From: Ruminococcus flavefaciens
GTDB taxonomy: Bacteria; Bacillota; Clostridia; Oscillospirales; Ruminococcaceae
DNA length: 10,325 bases
Assembly: GCA_902792495.1 (NCBI GenBank)
Contig: CADBAC010000018.1
Span: 1-10,325 of the forward strand
Direction: 5' to 3'
The notes beneath the pieces are model-generated. The model was given only the letters and a program-made list of their open reading frames with translations. It searched no databases and was not told the DNA's origin. A program made the translations under genes and the position numbers. The first letter of the stretch is position 1. The number at the start of each line of letters is the position of its first letter. Below are positions 1 through 7,103 of this stretch, piece by piece.

Positions 1-12
1 GGTGTTGCCTTA

Positions 13-162
13 ATGACATATTGTGCCCGCAATTTTTGGTCAGAGCACGATTTATCACTTATTTTGCACGATATGTCATATTTTTGAACTGAAATTGATT
101 CATTGTGCTTGCGGTTAAATGATTATCGCACGATAAATCAGTAATTGAGCACTATATATCAT
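13..162 (+). promoter_or_regulatory. Six-copy operator array, GCAC-N-AT-NNN-TCA
   Basis: Six 14-bp sites share nine invariant positions, GCAC-N-AT-NNN-TCA. Plus-strand copies lie at 45-58, 66-79, 128-141 and 149-162. Minus-strand copies lie at 13-26 and 95-108. Left edges are spaced 32, 21, 29, 33 and 21 bp, mostly close to two or three helical turns, so most sites would fall on one DNA face. The last copy touches the -35 hexamer at 162-167, and the copy before it is a direct repeat 21 bp upstream. Two short blocks separated by about half a turn, in direct repeats 21 bp apart that reach the -35 box, resemble AraC-family half-sites such as araI1/I2. This is inferred to be an activator-binding array controlling the pectate lyase. 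No regulator gene lies in the window, and further copies could lie left of position 1. Confidence 0.8.
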
Positions 163-190
163 TGAATAATTCCCCGTATGGGTGTATAAT
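162..190 (+). promoter_or_regulatory. Sigma-A-type promoter of the pectate lyase gene
   Basis: A -35 hexamer TTGAAT (162-167, four of six consensus bases) is separated by 17 bp from a perfect -10 hexamer TATAAT (185-190). Transcription would start near 197, giving a leader of about 137 nt. The weak -35 and the adjoining operator copy fit a promoter that depends on an activator. Confidence 0.75.
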
Positions 191-204
191 ACAGACAATG
201 AAAC

Positions 205-240
205 ATTCCGAGGGAATATTGAAAGATTCCTCAGGGAATA
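205..240 (+). repeat. Two near-identical short dyads in the mRNA leader
   Basis: ATTCCGAGGGAATA (205-218) and ATTCCTCAGGGAATA (226-240) are direct repeats 21 bp apart, and each is itself a dyad of ATTCC with GGAAT. They lie just downstream of the expected transcription start, so they could be a downstream protein-binding site or two small RNA hairpins. The function is unknown. Confidence 0.5.
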
Positions 241-261
241 GAAGATCGGAAGAATATTAAA

Positions 262-304
262 GACGGTACAGCAAAGCATATGTAAGACTTTGCAAGAGTC
301 CGTC
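262..304 (+). promoter_or_regulatory. Leader hairpin upstream of the pectate lyase
   Basis: GACGG (262-266) can pair with CCGTC (300-304), and inside it GCAAAG (271-276) can pair with CTTTGC (288-293) around an 11-nt loop, with an asymmetric internal loop between the stems. The structure ends 16 nt before the Shine-Dalgarno sequence. No run of U follows, so it is not a plain terminator. It may stabilise the mRNA or influence translation. No known riboswitch was recognised. Confidence 0.4.
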
Positions 305-333
305 GAAAAGAGAAAAATACGGAGGGAATTCAA

Positions 334-3300
334 ATGAAAAACACTATGATGAAAAAACGCATTGCTTCTCTTGCAGCAGCAGCTGTTATGACAGCTTCAT
401 GTGCAGCAGGCACACTTTCAGGCACGTTCTCATTCCTCACAGGCGGTGCTCCCATCACTGCCTTCGCTGCCGAAAGCGCAGTTAAGTTCATATCCACAGT
501 CGGCTACGGCGAGGGTATGTACGCTATGTGGTCATCTGTATCAGGTGCAAGCGGTTATAACGTATATGTTGACGGCACACAGATCGATTCAATGCTTATC
601 AGACAGTATTCCGGATATATGAGAGCTGATGCTGTAGGTCTCAAGGCAGGAAGCCACACTATGAAGGTCGTTCCTGTTGTCGGCGGCAAGGAAGATGCTT
701 CCAAGGCTGCTGAGACTAAGGCTACAGCTTATGCACACGACAGATCAGGTTTCGGTTTCGTAAACGGCGATTCAAGCGGTGCATACAATAAGGACGGCAC
801 ACTTAAAACAGGTGCTACAGTTGTGTACGTTACCAACGATAACAAGGATAAGGTAAGCGTTTCTCTCCCTGACAAGAAGGGCGCAGCAACAACAGTTACA
901 GGCGTTCAGAACATCATCACAAACCTCAAGAGCAACACCAAGGCAGGCCCTGTTTGTATCAGAGTTATCGGCAATATCACCGATCCTTCAGTACTCACAA
1001 AGGGCGACCTCATGGTAGACACAGTTACCTGCGGACTCACCATCGAGGGAATCGGCAACGATACAGTTTTCAACGGCTTCGGTCTTGTTCTCAAGAACAG
1101 CTCAAACGTTGAAGTAAGAAATATCGGCTTCATGAACTGTAACTCCAGCGAAGGCGATGACTGTGGTCTCCAGCAGGGCAACAACCACATCTGGGTTCAT
1201 AACTGCGATTTCTTCTACGGCGATGCAGGTTCCGACGCTGACCAGGCTAAGGGTGACGGCGCTCTCGATACAAAGACTTCGACCTATATCACACATTCCT
1301 ACAACCACTTCTGGGATAACGGAAAGTGCAATCTCCAGGGTATGAAGAGCGAATCCACTGAAAACTATATCACATACCACCACAACTGGTATGACCACTC
1401 AGACTCACGTCATCCACGTATCCGTACCTGTTCCGTACACTGCTACAATAACTACTTCGACGGCAACGCTAAGTACGGCGTAGGCGTAACAATGGGTTCA
1501 TCTTGCTTCGTTGAGAACAACTATTTCCGTAACTGCAAGTATCCTATGCTCTCATCAATGCAGGGCAGCGATGTTGGCACAGGCGGTACCTTCTCAGGTG
1601 AAGCAGGCGGTATCATCAAGTCATACGGCAACGTTATGAGCGGTCAGAAGGACTACGTTACATACCAGAAGAACAACACTGAATTCGATGCATATGAAGC
1701 ATCATCCAAGACTGAGAAAGTTCCTGCTTCCGTTAAGACAAAGAGCGGCGGCACTACATATAACAACTTCGACACATCATCAGTAATGTACAGCTATACT
1801 GCTGACAAGGCTGAGGATGTACCGACTATCGTTACTGCTAAGGCAGGACGAGTTGACGGCGGCGACTTCAAGTGGAAGTTCAACAACGCTGTTGACGACG
1901 AGAGCTATGCTGTAAATGCAGCCCTCAAGAGCGCTCTCACTTCTTACAAGTCCTCTATTACCGCAATAGGCAGCGGTTTTAAGGAAGATAATGCAGCAGC
2001 CCCCTCTGTTACAACTAATTCACCAGTAGTTGTAACTACTGCTGCACCTACATCTAATACACCTGTTCAGACAACAGTTCAGAATACAACACAGGCACCG
2101 GCAGCTACAACTCAGACACCTGCCGCACCTGTTACAGGCGCAAACGTTATATACTGCTCACCTACAGGCAGCGGCAGCGGTAAGACTATGAATGACCCTG
2201 CTGATGTACGTTCAGCAATCAAGTCAGTTCCTGCAGGCGGAGTTATCTACCTCCTCGAAGGCACTTACAAGTTCAGCGAGCCGATCATCATCGAAGAGGC
2301 TAACAGCGGTAAGTCAGGTTCACCAAAGACAATTTCCGCATACCCCGGCGCAAAGGTAGTATTCGACTTCTCAGGCGAGAGCGTATCAAATACTAACCGT
2401 GGTTTCGTTCTCGATGGTTCATACTGGCACTTCTACGGCTTTGAAGTTACAAAGGCTGGAGACAATGGTATGCTTCTCTCAGGCGATAACAACAAGATCG
2501 AGATGATGGTATTCAACAACAACCAGGATACAGGTCTCCAGATCTCACGTTACAATACAAACTACGCAAAGGTTTCAGAGTGGCCTTCATACAACACTAT
2601 CCTCAACTGCACATCCAAGAACAACTGCGATGATGCAACTATGGAAAATGCTGACGGATTTGCTGCTAAGCTGACTTGCGGCGAGGGCAACGTATTCGAC
2701 GGCTGTATGGCTTACAACAACTCGGACGATGGCTGGGATCTCTATGCTAAGGAAGCAACAGGCGCAACAGGCGTTGTTACCATCAAGAACTCCATCGCAT
2801 TCAGAAACGGCTTCACCGAGGATGGCAGAGGTTACGGAAACTGCGACGGTAACGGCTTCAAGATGGGCGGCGGCGGAGTTGGTACTCGCCACGTTGTTGA
2901 GAACTGCCTCGCATTCGAGAACCTCAACTGCGGCTTCACAGATAACAATAACCCTGAGTTCGGTGTACTGAAAAATACAACAGCCTACAACAACGGCATC
3001 GGCGGAAACGGCAAGGCTAACTACATGGTTTACCGCTGCTCAGCAAGTGCTGATATCCAGAATACTATCACATATTACAATGCCTCAAAGGTATCATCCA
3101 CTAAGGCAGCAGGCATAAAACTGACTAACGACAAGTTCAAGGGTGTTGTAAAGAACAGCCTCTACTACAACGGCAAGTACTATTACAGCGCAGGTTCATT
3201 CAATGCTGACGGTTCACAGCCAAAGGTAGGCGATGTTGTAACTCCTTCAGATTCAGACTTCATCACTCTCAGCGTTCCTGCAATGGGTACTGACTTCCAT

Positions 3301-4161
3301 GCTAAGTGGAGAAACAGCGACGGTACTCTCAACACAGGCGGTTTCGCAGAGACTACAGGTACATACAAGTCACTGGGCTACCACTTCACAAACCTCACTC
3401 CAAGCACACCTGTTACAACACAGCAGGGTCAGCCTGTAGTGACAACAGCTTCACAGCCAACTCAGACTACATCCTCACAGCAGCCTGCACAGACAACATC
3501 AAGCAGTCAGCAGCAGACTCCTGTAGCAGGAAACTATGTACACGACTTCACAGCAAACGGTACATCAAGCACATTCTACACTATCTCGGGCAATCTTTCA
3601 ACTTCAAAGGGAACAGCTACATACAACGGCAAGACCCTTACACAGTGCCTGAAGATGGAGACAGCTACATCCATCAGCTTTACAGCACCTTCAGCAGGCA
3701 AGCTTACTCTGGTATTCGCAGAAGCAGCAGCTACAGCTAAGGTTGACGGCAACAAGGTAACAGCAACAAACGGTATCATCACTGTTGACCTTGCACAGGG
3801 CGCACACACTATCGCAAAGGCAGATGCCTGCAACCTGTTCTACATGGAATATGCAGCATCAGGCGCTTCAGAAGCAACAACAACTAACACTTCTATAACA
3901 TCCTCAGAGGCGGCTACTACCACAACAACTTCTTCTCTCCCTGTTGTTGATGGACTTGCAGGCGACGCTAACGGAAACGGCGAAGTAGATATGTCAGACG
4001 CAGTTCTCATCATGCAGTCGCTTGCTAACCCCTCAAAGTTCACAGTTGTAAGACCTGACCTTGCTGATGCATATAAGCCGGGCACAGGTGTTACAAATCA
4101 GGATGCACTTTCTATTCAGAAGTACCTCCTCGGTCTCATCACTGCACTTCCCGAAAACTGA
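334..4161 (+). CDS. Cellulosomal double pectate lyase, PL1-PL9-CBM77-dockerin
   Basis: This 1275-residue secreted pectinase should cleave polygalacturonate by beta-elimination with two unrelated lyase modules. Seen in order: signal peptide with likely cleavage after AFA near residue 45; an Fn3-like beta domain (about 47-134); PL1 (about 135-548) with DGALD at 308-312, K331 and the RxPxxR signature R359-R364 that carries the catalytic arginine; a Thr/Pro linker (about 553-603); PL9 (about 604-1021) with D774, D798, D799 and D802 as the probable Ca site and K843 in GNGFK as the probable catalytic base; a Thr/Gln/Ser linker; a CBM77-like domain (about 1067-1175) with K1092, K1107, K1136 and K1162; a Thr/Ser linker; and a dockerin (about 1209-1272). 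Its first loop is D1211-N1213-N1215-D1219-D1222. The second runs D1245-D1257 and is one residue longer than usual. GGAGGG at 321-326, 7 nt before the ATG, fixes the start. The gene has its own promoter and operator array. The architecture matches R. flavefaciens RfPL1/9 as I remember it. Confidence 0.96.
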   Translation: MKNTMMKKRIASLAAAAVMTASCAAGTLSGTFSFLTGGAPITAFAAESAVKFISTVGYGEGMYAMWSSVSGASGYNVYVDGTQIDSMLIRQYSGYMRADAVGLKAGSHTMKVVPVVGGKEDASKAAETKATAYAHDRSGFGFVNGDSSGAYNKDGTLKTGATVVYVTNDNKDKVSVSLPDKKGAATTVTGVQNIITNLKSNTKAGPVCIRVIGNITDPSVLTKGDLMVDTVTCGLTIEGIGNDTVFNGFGLVLKNSSNVEVRNIGFMNCNSSEGDDCGLQQGNNHIWVHNCDFFYGDAGSDADQAKGDGALDTKTSTYITHSYNHFWDNGKCNLQGMKSESTENYITYHHNWYDHSDSRHPRIRTCSVHCYNNYFDGNAKYGVGVTMGSSCFVENNYFRNCKYPMLSSMQGSDVGTGGTFSGEAGGIIKSYGNVMSGQKDYVTYQKNNTEFDAYEASSKTEKVPASVKTKSGGTTYNNFDTSSVMYSYTADKAEDVPTIVTAKAGRVDGGDFKWKFNNAVDDESYAVNAALKSALTSYKSSITAIGSGFKEDNAAAPSVTTNSPVVVTTAAPTSNTPVQTTVQNTTQAPAATTQTPAAPVTGANVIYCSPTGSGSGKTMNDPADVRSAIKSVPAGGVIYLLEGTYKFSEPIIIEEANSGKSGSPKTISAYPGAKVVFDFSGESVSNTNRGFVLDGSYWHFYGFEVTKAGDNGMLLSGDNNKIEMMVFNNNQDTGLQISRYNTNYAKVSEWPSYNTILNCTSKNNCDDATMENADGFAAKLTCGEGNVFDGCMAYNNSDDGWDLYAKEATGATGVVTIKNSIAFRNGFTEDGRGYGNCDGNGFKMGGGGVGTRHVVENCLAFENLNCGFTDNNNPEFGVLKNTTAYNNGIGGNGKANYMVYRCSASADIQNTITYYNASKVSSTKAAGIKLTNDKFKGVVKNSLYYNGKYYYSAGSFNADGSQPKVGDVVTPSDSDFITLSVPAMGTDFHAKWRNSDGTLNTGGFAETTGTYKSLGYHFTNLTPSTPVTTQQGQPVVTTASQPTQTTSSQQPAQTTSSSQQQTPVAGNYVHDFTANGTSSTFYTISGNLSTSKGTATYNGKTLTQCLKMETATSISFTAPSAGKLTLVFAEAAATAKVDGNKVTATNGIITVDLAQGAHTIAKADACNLFYMEYAASGASEATTTNTSITSSEAATTTTTSSLPVVDGLAGDANGNGEVDMSDAVLIMQSLANPSKFTVVRPDLADAYKPGTGVTNQDALSIQKYLLGLITALPEN

Positions 4162-4185
4162 TAAAAACAGTAATCCCCCTCCTCA

Positions 4186-4201
4186 AGGGTGATCGCACCC
4201 T
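4186..4201 (+). terminator. Small hairpin after the pectate lyase gene
   Basis: AGGGTG (4186-4191) pairs with CACCCT (4196-4201) around an ATCG tetraloop, 24 nt after the stop codon. No T run follows, so it is more likely an accessory 3' structure or processing barrier than the main terminator. Confidence 0.4.
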
Positions 4202-4217
4202 GATATAATGATAATGG

Positions 4218-4245
4218 AAAAAAGACCTCCGCCGAGGTCTTTTTT
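4218..4245. terminator. Bidirectional Rho-independent terminator
   Basis: GACCTC (4224-4229) pairs with GAGGTC (4234-4239) around a CGCC loop. The stem is extended by an A run (4218-4223) against a T run (4240-4245), with more T following to 4251. It is a strong terminator for the plus-strand pectate lyase. Because of the A tract it could also stop minus-strand readthrough. Confidence 0.9.
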
Positions 4246-4266
4246 CTTTTTGTCTCAGAATAAAAG

Positions 4267-4316
4267 ATCCCCTCAGAGATGCTTCAGACTTTGCATGAAG
4301 TGACCTCTGAGGGGAT
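4267..4316 (-). terminator. Long hairpin terminator for the acidic lipoprotein gene
   Basis: A perfect 12-bp stem joins 4267-4278 to 4305-4316 (outer bases ATCCCC and GGGGAT). An inner stem pairs CTTCA (4282-4286) with TGAAG (4296-4300). On the minus strand it begins 21 nt after the lipoprotein stop codon and is followed by a TCTTTTATT tail, which fits a terminator for that gene. Confidence 0.75.
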
Positions 4317-4337
4317 GTGTTTATTTATACCGCAGTA

Positions 4338-5297
4338 TCAGGCTAATTTTCTGAGCACACTTCCTGATCTGAGGAAGGTGTTGTTGCCGAGAGTGGGGTT
4401 TGTGTAGTCACGGTTAGCGTTGAGTGAACCGTCGGAATTAAGCTCCATATGCACATTTATAACGTCGTAGAAAACGCCCTGATCCGAGTAGGTAGTGAGC
4501 ATATGTCCCTTATAAGGACAGCAGAGCCAGCATTCGTTATTATCGGAAACCGAAGGGATAGCGATAGGATAGATATCGGATGAGAAGCCGAACACAGTCT
4601 GAAGATCCACAGTATCCTTGCCCTCGTCGTAAGTGAAGCTTACGTCAACACCGTTTTCGTTGCCCCATTCGCCGACATAAGTGGACATAGCCTCAAAGGA
4701 AGGATGGCTTTTCTCAAAAGTATATGTGGAAGCCTTGTCGTAGCCGAAATCCATGAATACCGATATGGAATTGTTATCATTCACCGCCATAGAAAACTTT
4801 GTTTCCCTGTTGTAGAGGTTCCTTACGTCCTCGTCATCAGGGGATGAAGCGAGGATATATTCGGTGTTCTGAGGAGTTCCCGAGAAAGTACCGATCTGTG
4901 AGGAGAAGATCTGCATATCCTTTCCGAGGACAATAACAGTAAATCCTTCATCGCCGAATTCGTTGTACTCTATATACATATCCTTGTTTTCGGTATGCCA
5001 GTAGCCGAGAAGGGGAGAATCTTCACTGAAAAGCTCCTCCATTGAGTAGGTGTTGTATTTATCGGGATCTTTATCCGTATCTGTTTCGTCACTGTCTTTT
5101 TCGGTAGTTTCGGCAGAAGTGCTGTCTTCTTCTGATTCTTCTCCGGAAGTATCGGAAGTTTCTTCCGAGCTATCCTTGCTGTCTGACATAGATGTATCGG
5201 CAGATGAACTGTTATTTGCAGGAGCGGCGGATGTACCGCTGCATGAGGTAAGGGAAATCAGCGCTATTGCTGAGAGAAATGCGATTTTCTTCTTCAT
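4338..5297 (-). CDS. Acidic lipoprotein of unknown function with two GxW units
   Basis: The family is not recognised. The protein has 319 residues. It starts MKKKIAFL, has a short hydrophobic segment and a clear lipobox L16-T-S-C19, so it should be lipid-anchored on the outer face of the membrane. Residues about 28-85 form a low-complexity spacer rich in Ser, Asp, Glu and Thr that would hold the rest away from the membrane. The globular part (about 90-319) seems to contain an internal duplication: GYW at 98-100 and GEW at 209-211 each precede a similar pattern of Glu-Asn, Asp and Tyr-x-Glu, reminiscent of lipocalin-like beta folds. Three cysteines (C256, C259, C260) cluster near the C-terminus. 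The start at 5297 is chosen over an in-frame ATG at 5381 because GGAGG lies 9 nt upstream and a proper signal peptide begins there. It could bind a carbohydrate or a cell-surface partner, but nothing in the sequence proves this. Confidence 0.88.
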   Translation of the reverse strand: MKKKIAFLSAIALISLTSCSGTSAAPANNSSSADTSMSDSKDSSEETSDTSGEESEEDSTSAETTEKDSDETDTDKDPDKYNTYSMEELFSEDSPLLGYWHTENKDMYIEYNEFGDEGFTVIVLGKDMQIFSSQIGTFSGTPQNTEYILASSPDDEDVRNLYNRETKFSMAVNDNNSISVFMDFGYDKASTYTFEKSHPSFEAMSTYVGEWGNENGVDVSFTYDEGKDTVDLQTVFGFSSDIYPIAIPSVSDNNECWLCCPYKGHMLTTYSDQGVFYDVINVHMELNSDGSLNANRDYTNPTLGNNTFLRSGSVLRKLA

Positions 5298-5306
5298 TTG
5301 GAAGGA

Positions 5307-5311
5307 CCTCC
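5307..5311 (-). promoter_or_regulatory. Ribosome binding site that decides the lipoprotein start
   Basis: GGAGG on the minus strand lies 9 nt before the ATG at 5295-5297. No such site precedes the longer in-frame ATG at 5381, which would begin only a few nucleotides after the predicted transcription start and would bury the signal peptide 28 residues inside the protein. Confidence 0.85.
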
Positions 5312-5392
5312 GTTGATCTCGTATAATTGCCCTGAAACAGCCGTATTTGTGATGAGAGGCGGCTGAGGCAGAAAAAAACACATAACAGTATT

Positions 5393-5421
5393 ATTGTACC
5401 ATGAAATTATATTTTTTGCAA
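5393..5421 (-). promoter_or_regulatory. Probable promoter of the acidic lipoprotein gene
   Basis: Minus strand: -35 TTGCAA (5416-5421), 17-bp spacer, -10 TACAAT (5393-5398). Transcription would start near 5386, with a leader of about 90 nt. An alternative TATAAT at 5406-5411 lacks a recognisable -35. Confidence 0.55.
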
Positions 5422-5517
5422 GTGGGAAAATGACCATAAGTTTCTGCGTTTCACAGCTTCAGTAATAGTGATTATGTCAGCGGAGGGAAGAAGAAAGCGT
5501 ATTTCCGCATAAAATAA

Positions 5518-5550
5518 TGCGATGCTCCCCGATATACGGAGAACATCGCA
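5518..5550 (-). terminator. Terminator of the GH11 xylanase gene
   Basis: TGCGATG (5518-5524) pairs with CATCGCA (5544-5550), and the stem continues with mismatches to CCG/CGG around an ATATA loop. On the minus strand it starts 37 nt after the xylanase stop codon and is followed by a T-rich stretch read from 5517 downward (TTATTTTAT). A weaker stem, GCGGA (5480-5484) with TCCGC (5504-5508), follows it. Confidence 0.75.
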
Positions 5551-5587
5551 TAATAAAACTATATCATTGCTGTCTTTTCAAAAGGCA

Positions 5588-6910
5588 TCAGTCTGCACGT
5601 TCCGCACCTGACACATCATCGATGTAGAAATCAGTCAGGCTGTCGGGGGATTCGATGTAGAGCTGAAGATTCTCAGCGCCCTCGGGGATGGTATAAGCGG
5701 TATTTTCAAGAGTTATCCATTCGCCGCTGGGAGCTTCTGCAAGGGCAATCTCGTCATATTTTTCGCCGTCGAGATCATATTGCAGAGTCATTTTCATAGT
5801 AGCGGTCTCGCCGCTTTTCTGCATAACGTTTGCACGGAAGTGATAAGCCTCGCCGGGCTTGTAAGTCTCGGTGCTGAGCATAACTGTGGCACCGTTCCAG
5901 TTATCGGTCCTTCCGCTGACGAAAAGTGACCATGAACCCGTGTTTGATTCGCTTGCATCGGGGAATACGAGAGGGCCGCCTCTTGTGAACCATCCGTCAG
6001 GACCTTCCTCAAAGCTGCTCTCGAAGAATCCGATAGCAGCAGGGGATTCTTCATTCTCGGATGCGTCCAGCTTTTTCAGAGCTTCTTCATCGACTTCAAC
6101 TTTGATGTCGGAAGCTTCGGAATAAGTTCCCTCGATCTTCAGGTCATTCTTGTATACTTCAGCCTTTCCGTTGGACTGGTAGCCCTCGATAGTGAGAGCG
6201 ACTTCGTACAGCTTGCCCAAGTCAAGGCCGCAGGCTTTCCATGCGTCGAAGTGCTTGGAAACGGAGATAGTGCCCTCCAGCTTGGTGCCATCGCCCTTTG
6301 GCTTTTCTCTGCGGACGCTCCAGTACTGGTCAAATGTCTGGATATCGTCGATAGAAGGCTGATCGTAACGTGTGGTCTTGTAGATATCGTAAACAGCGCC
6401 GTCAACAGTAACGCTTCCGATAGCGAAAGGTGCTCCGGGCGGACGCCATGTGCCCCATGATTCTACGATATAGAATTCGATAAGCGGATCTCTTGTCCAG
6501 CCGTAAACGCACATATATGAGTTGCCTGTGGGCTGGTAGTCTACGCCGTAATCAACGGAAATATTGCCCAGCTCGTCATATGTCTGAGTGCAGTCGAACT
6601 TCTGTCCACGGCGGAACAGAGCATTGTTGATATTTTTCCATTCACATGAGAAGCAGCCTCCGCCCGGCTCAACGTTGAATACTGTATCGCCCTCGTCCTT
6701 CCAGAGCTCGTAGTCATATCCGTCGGCAGAGCCTGTGATATTCTCGGTGAATTCAAGAGTTTCAGCTTCTGTCTGAGATTCCTGCACTATACTTTCGGAT
6801 GATGATTCGGATGTGCTTGGTTTATCTGCTGCGCTGCATCCTGTGCCGCCGACGGTCAGACACAAAGCAGTAGTGATAAGAGTGAGTTTCTTTGCAAATG
6901 ATTCCTTCAT
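5588..6910 (-). CDS. Membrane-anchored endo-1,4-beta-xylanase, GH11-CBM22 lipoprotein
   Basis: This 440-residue protein should hydrolyse internal beta-1,4 bonds of xylan with retention of configuration. The hydrophobic signal ends at VGGTGC with C25 as the likely lipid-modified cysteine, so the enzyme is expected on the cell surface. Glycine at -3 makes the lipobox slightly atypical. A Ser/Glu/Thr spacer (about 26-58) leads to the GH11 domain (about 60-262). Its nucleophile is E145 in DPLIEFYIVE and its acid/base is E242 in IEGYQS; the Trp-rich cleft residues and the PPG thumb-region motif near 157-159 are also visible. An acidic linker (about 263-293) precedes a CBM22-type xylan-binding domain (about 294-436) with the pattern GWFTRGG, SLFVSGRTDNWNG and FYIDDV. 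There is no dockerin, so it acts outside the cellulosome. The start has GAGGA 9 nt upstream. It has its own promoter and lies next to the pseudo-GH11 dockerin gene. Confidence 0.96.
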   Translation of the reverse strand: MKESFAKKLTLITTALCLTVGGTGCSAADKPSTSESSSESIVQESQTEAETLEFTENITGSADGYDYELWKDEGDTVFNVEPGGGCFSCEWKNINNALFRRGQKFDCTQTYDELGNISVDYGVDYQPTGNSYMCVYGWTRDPLIEFYIVESWGTWRPPGAPFAIGSVTVDGAVYDIYKTTRYDQPSIDDIQTFDQYWSVRREKPKGDGTKLEGTISVSKHFDAWKACGLDLGKLYEVALTIEGYQSNGKAEVYKNDLKIEGTYSEASDIKVEVDEEALKKLDASENEESPAAIGFFESSFEEGPDGWFTRGGPLVFPDASESNTGSWSLFVSGRTDNWNGATVMLSTETYKPGEAYHFRANVMQKSGETATMKMTLQYDLDGEKYDEIALAEAPSGEWITLENTAYTIPEGAENLQLYIESPDSLTDFYIDDVSGAERAD

Positions 6911-6969
6911 TCAGTGCTTTCCTCGCTTTCGCTTAGTAATACTGCGGCGTATAATTAGCCTCTATTGAT

Positions 6970-6997
6970 ATTTTAACATATACAGCGGATTTTTCAA
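6970..6997 (-). promoter_or_regulatory. Probable promoter of the GH11 xylanase gene
   Basis: Minus strand: -35 TTGAAA (6992-6997), 16-bp spacer, -10 TAAAAT (6970-6975, five of six). The leader would be about 53 nt. No copy of the GCAC-N-AT-NNN-TCA operator was seen here. Confidence 0.5.
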
Positions 6998-7061
6998 GTT
7001 GTTTTTTGCTATAACTTGCCCGATTTTTGCTTTCTTTCCGAGCGTTTTCCCGTGGATGTCA

Positions 7062-7097
7062 AAAGGGAAGGAACTCTGCGGAGAGCCCCTTCCCTTT
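7062..7097 (-). terminator. Hairpin terminator of the 813-residue dockerin gene
   Basis: AAAGGGAAGG (7062-7071) pairs with CCTTCCCTTT (7088-7097), and inside it CTCT (7074-7077) pairs with AGAG (7082-7085) around GCGG. It begins 6 nt after the stop codon on the minus strand. The T run is short (about four), but the stem is strong. Confidence 0.75.
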
Positions 7098-7103
7098 GGC
7101 TAA

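Noticed and set aside
13..162. CRISPR-like repeat array
   Set aside because: Repeats are only 14 bp, occur in both orientations, are uneven in spacing and lie directly upstream of a promoter; there are no cas genes.
241..310. Cyclic-di-GMP (GEMM) riboswitch suggested by GACGG and GCAAAGC in the leader
   Set aside because: The second conserved stem, the receptor motif and the following expression platform are missing; only a simple two-part hairpin is supported.
115..333. 72-residue minus-strand reading frame in the control region
   Set aside because: It overlaps the operator array and promoter, lacks a good ribosome binding site and shows no recognisable protein features.
3306..3740. 144-residue plus-strand reading frame inside the pectate lyase gene
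   Set aside because: It is an out-of-frame shadow of the linker and CBM77 region, with a composition typical of shifted Thr/Ser/Gln codons.
5298..5381. 28-residue N-terminal extension of the acidic lipoprotein
   Set aside because: It would bury the signal peptide and lipobox, has no ribosome binding site and begins almost at the predicted transcription start; the start at 5297 has GGAGG.
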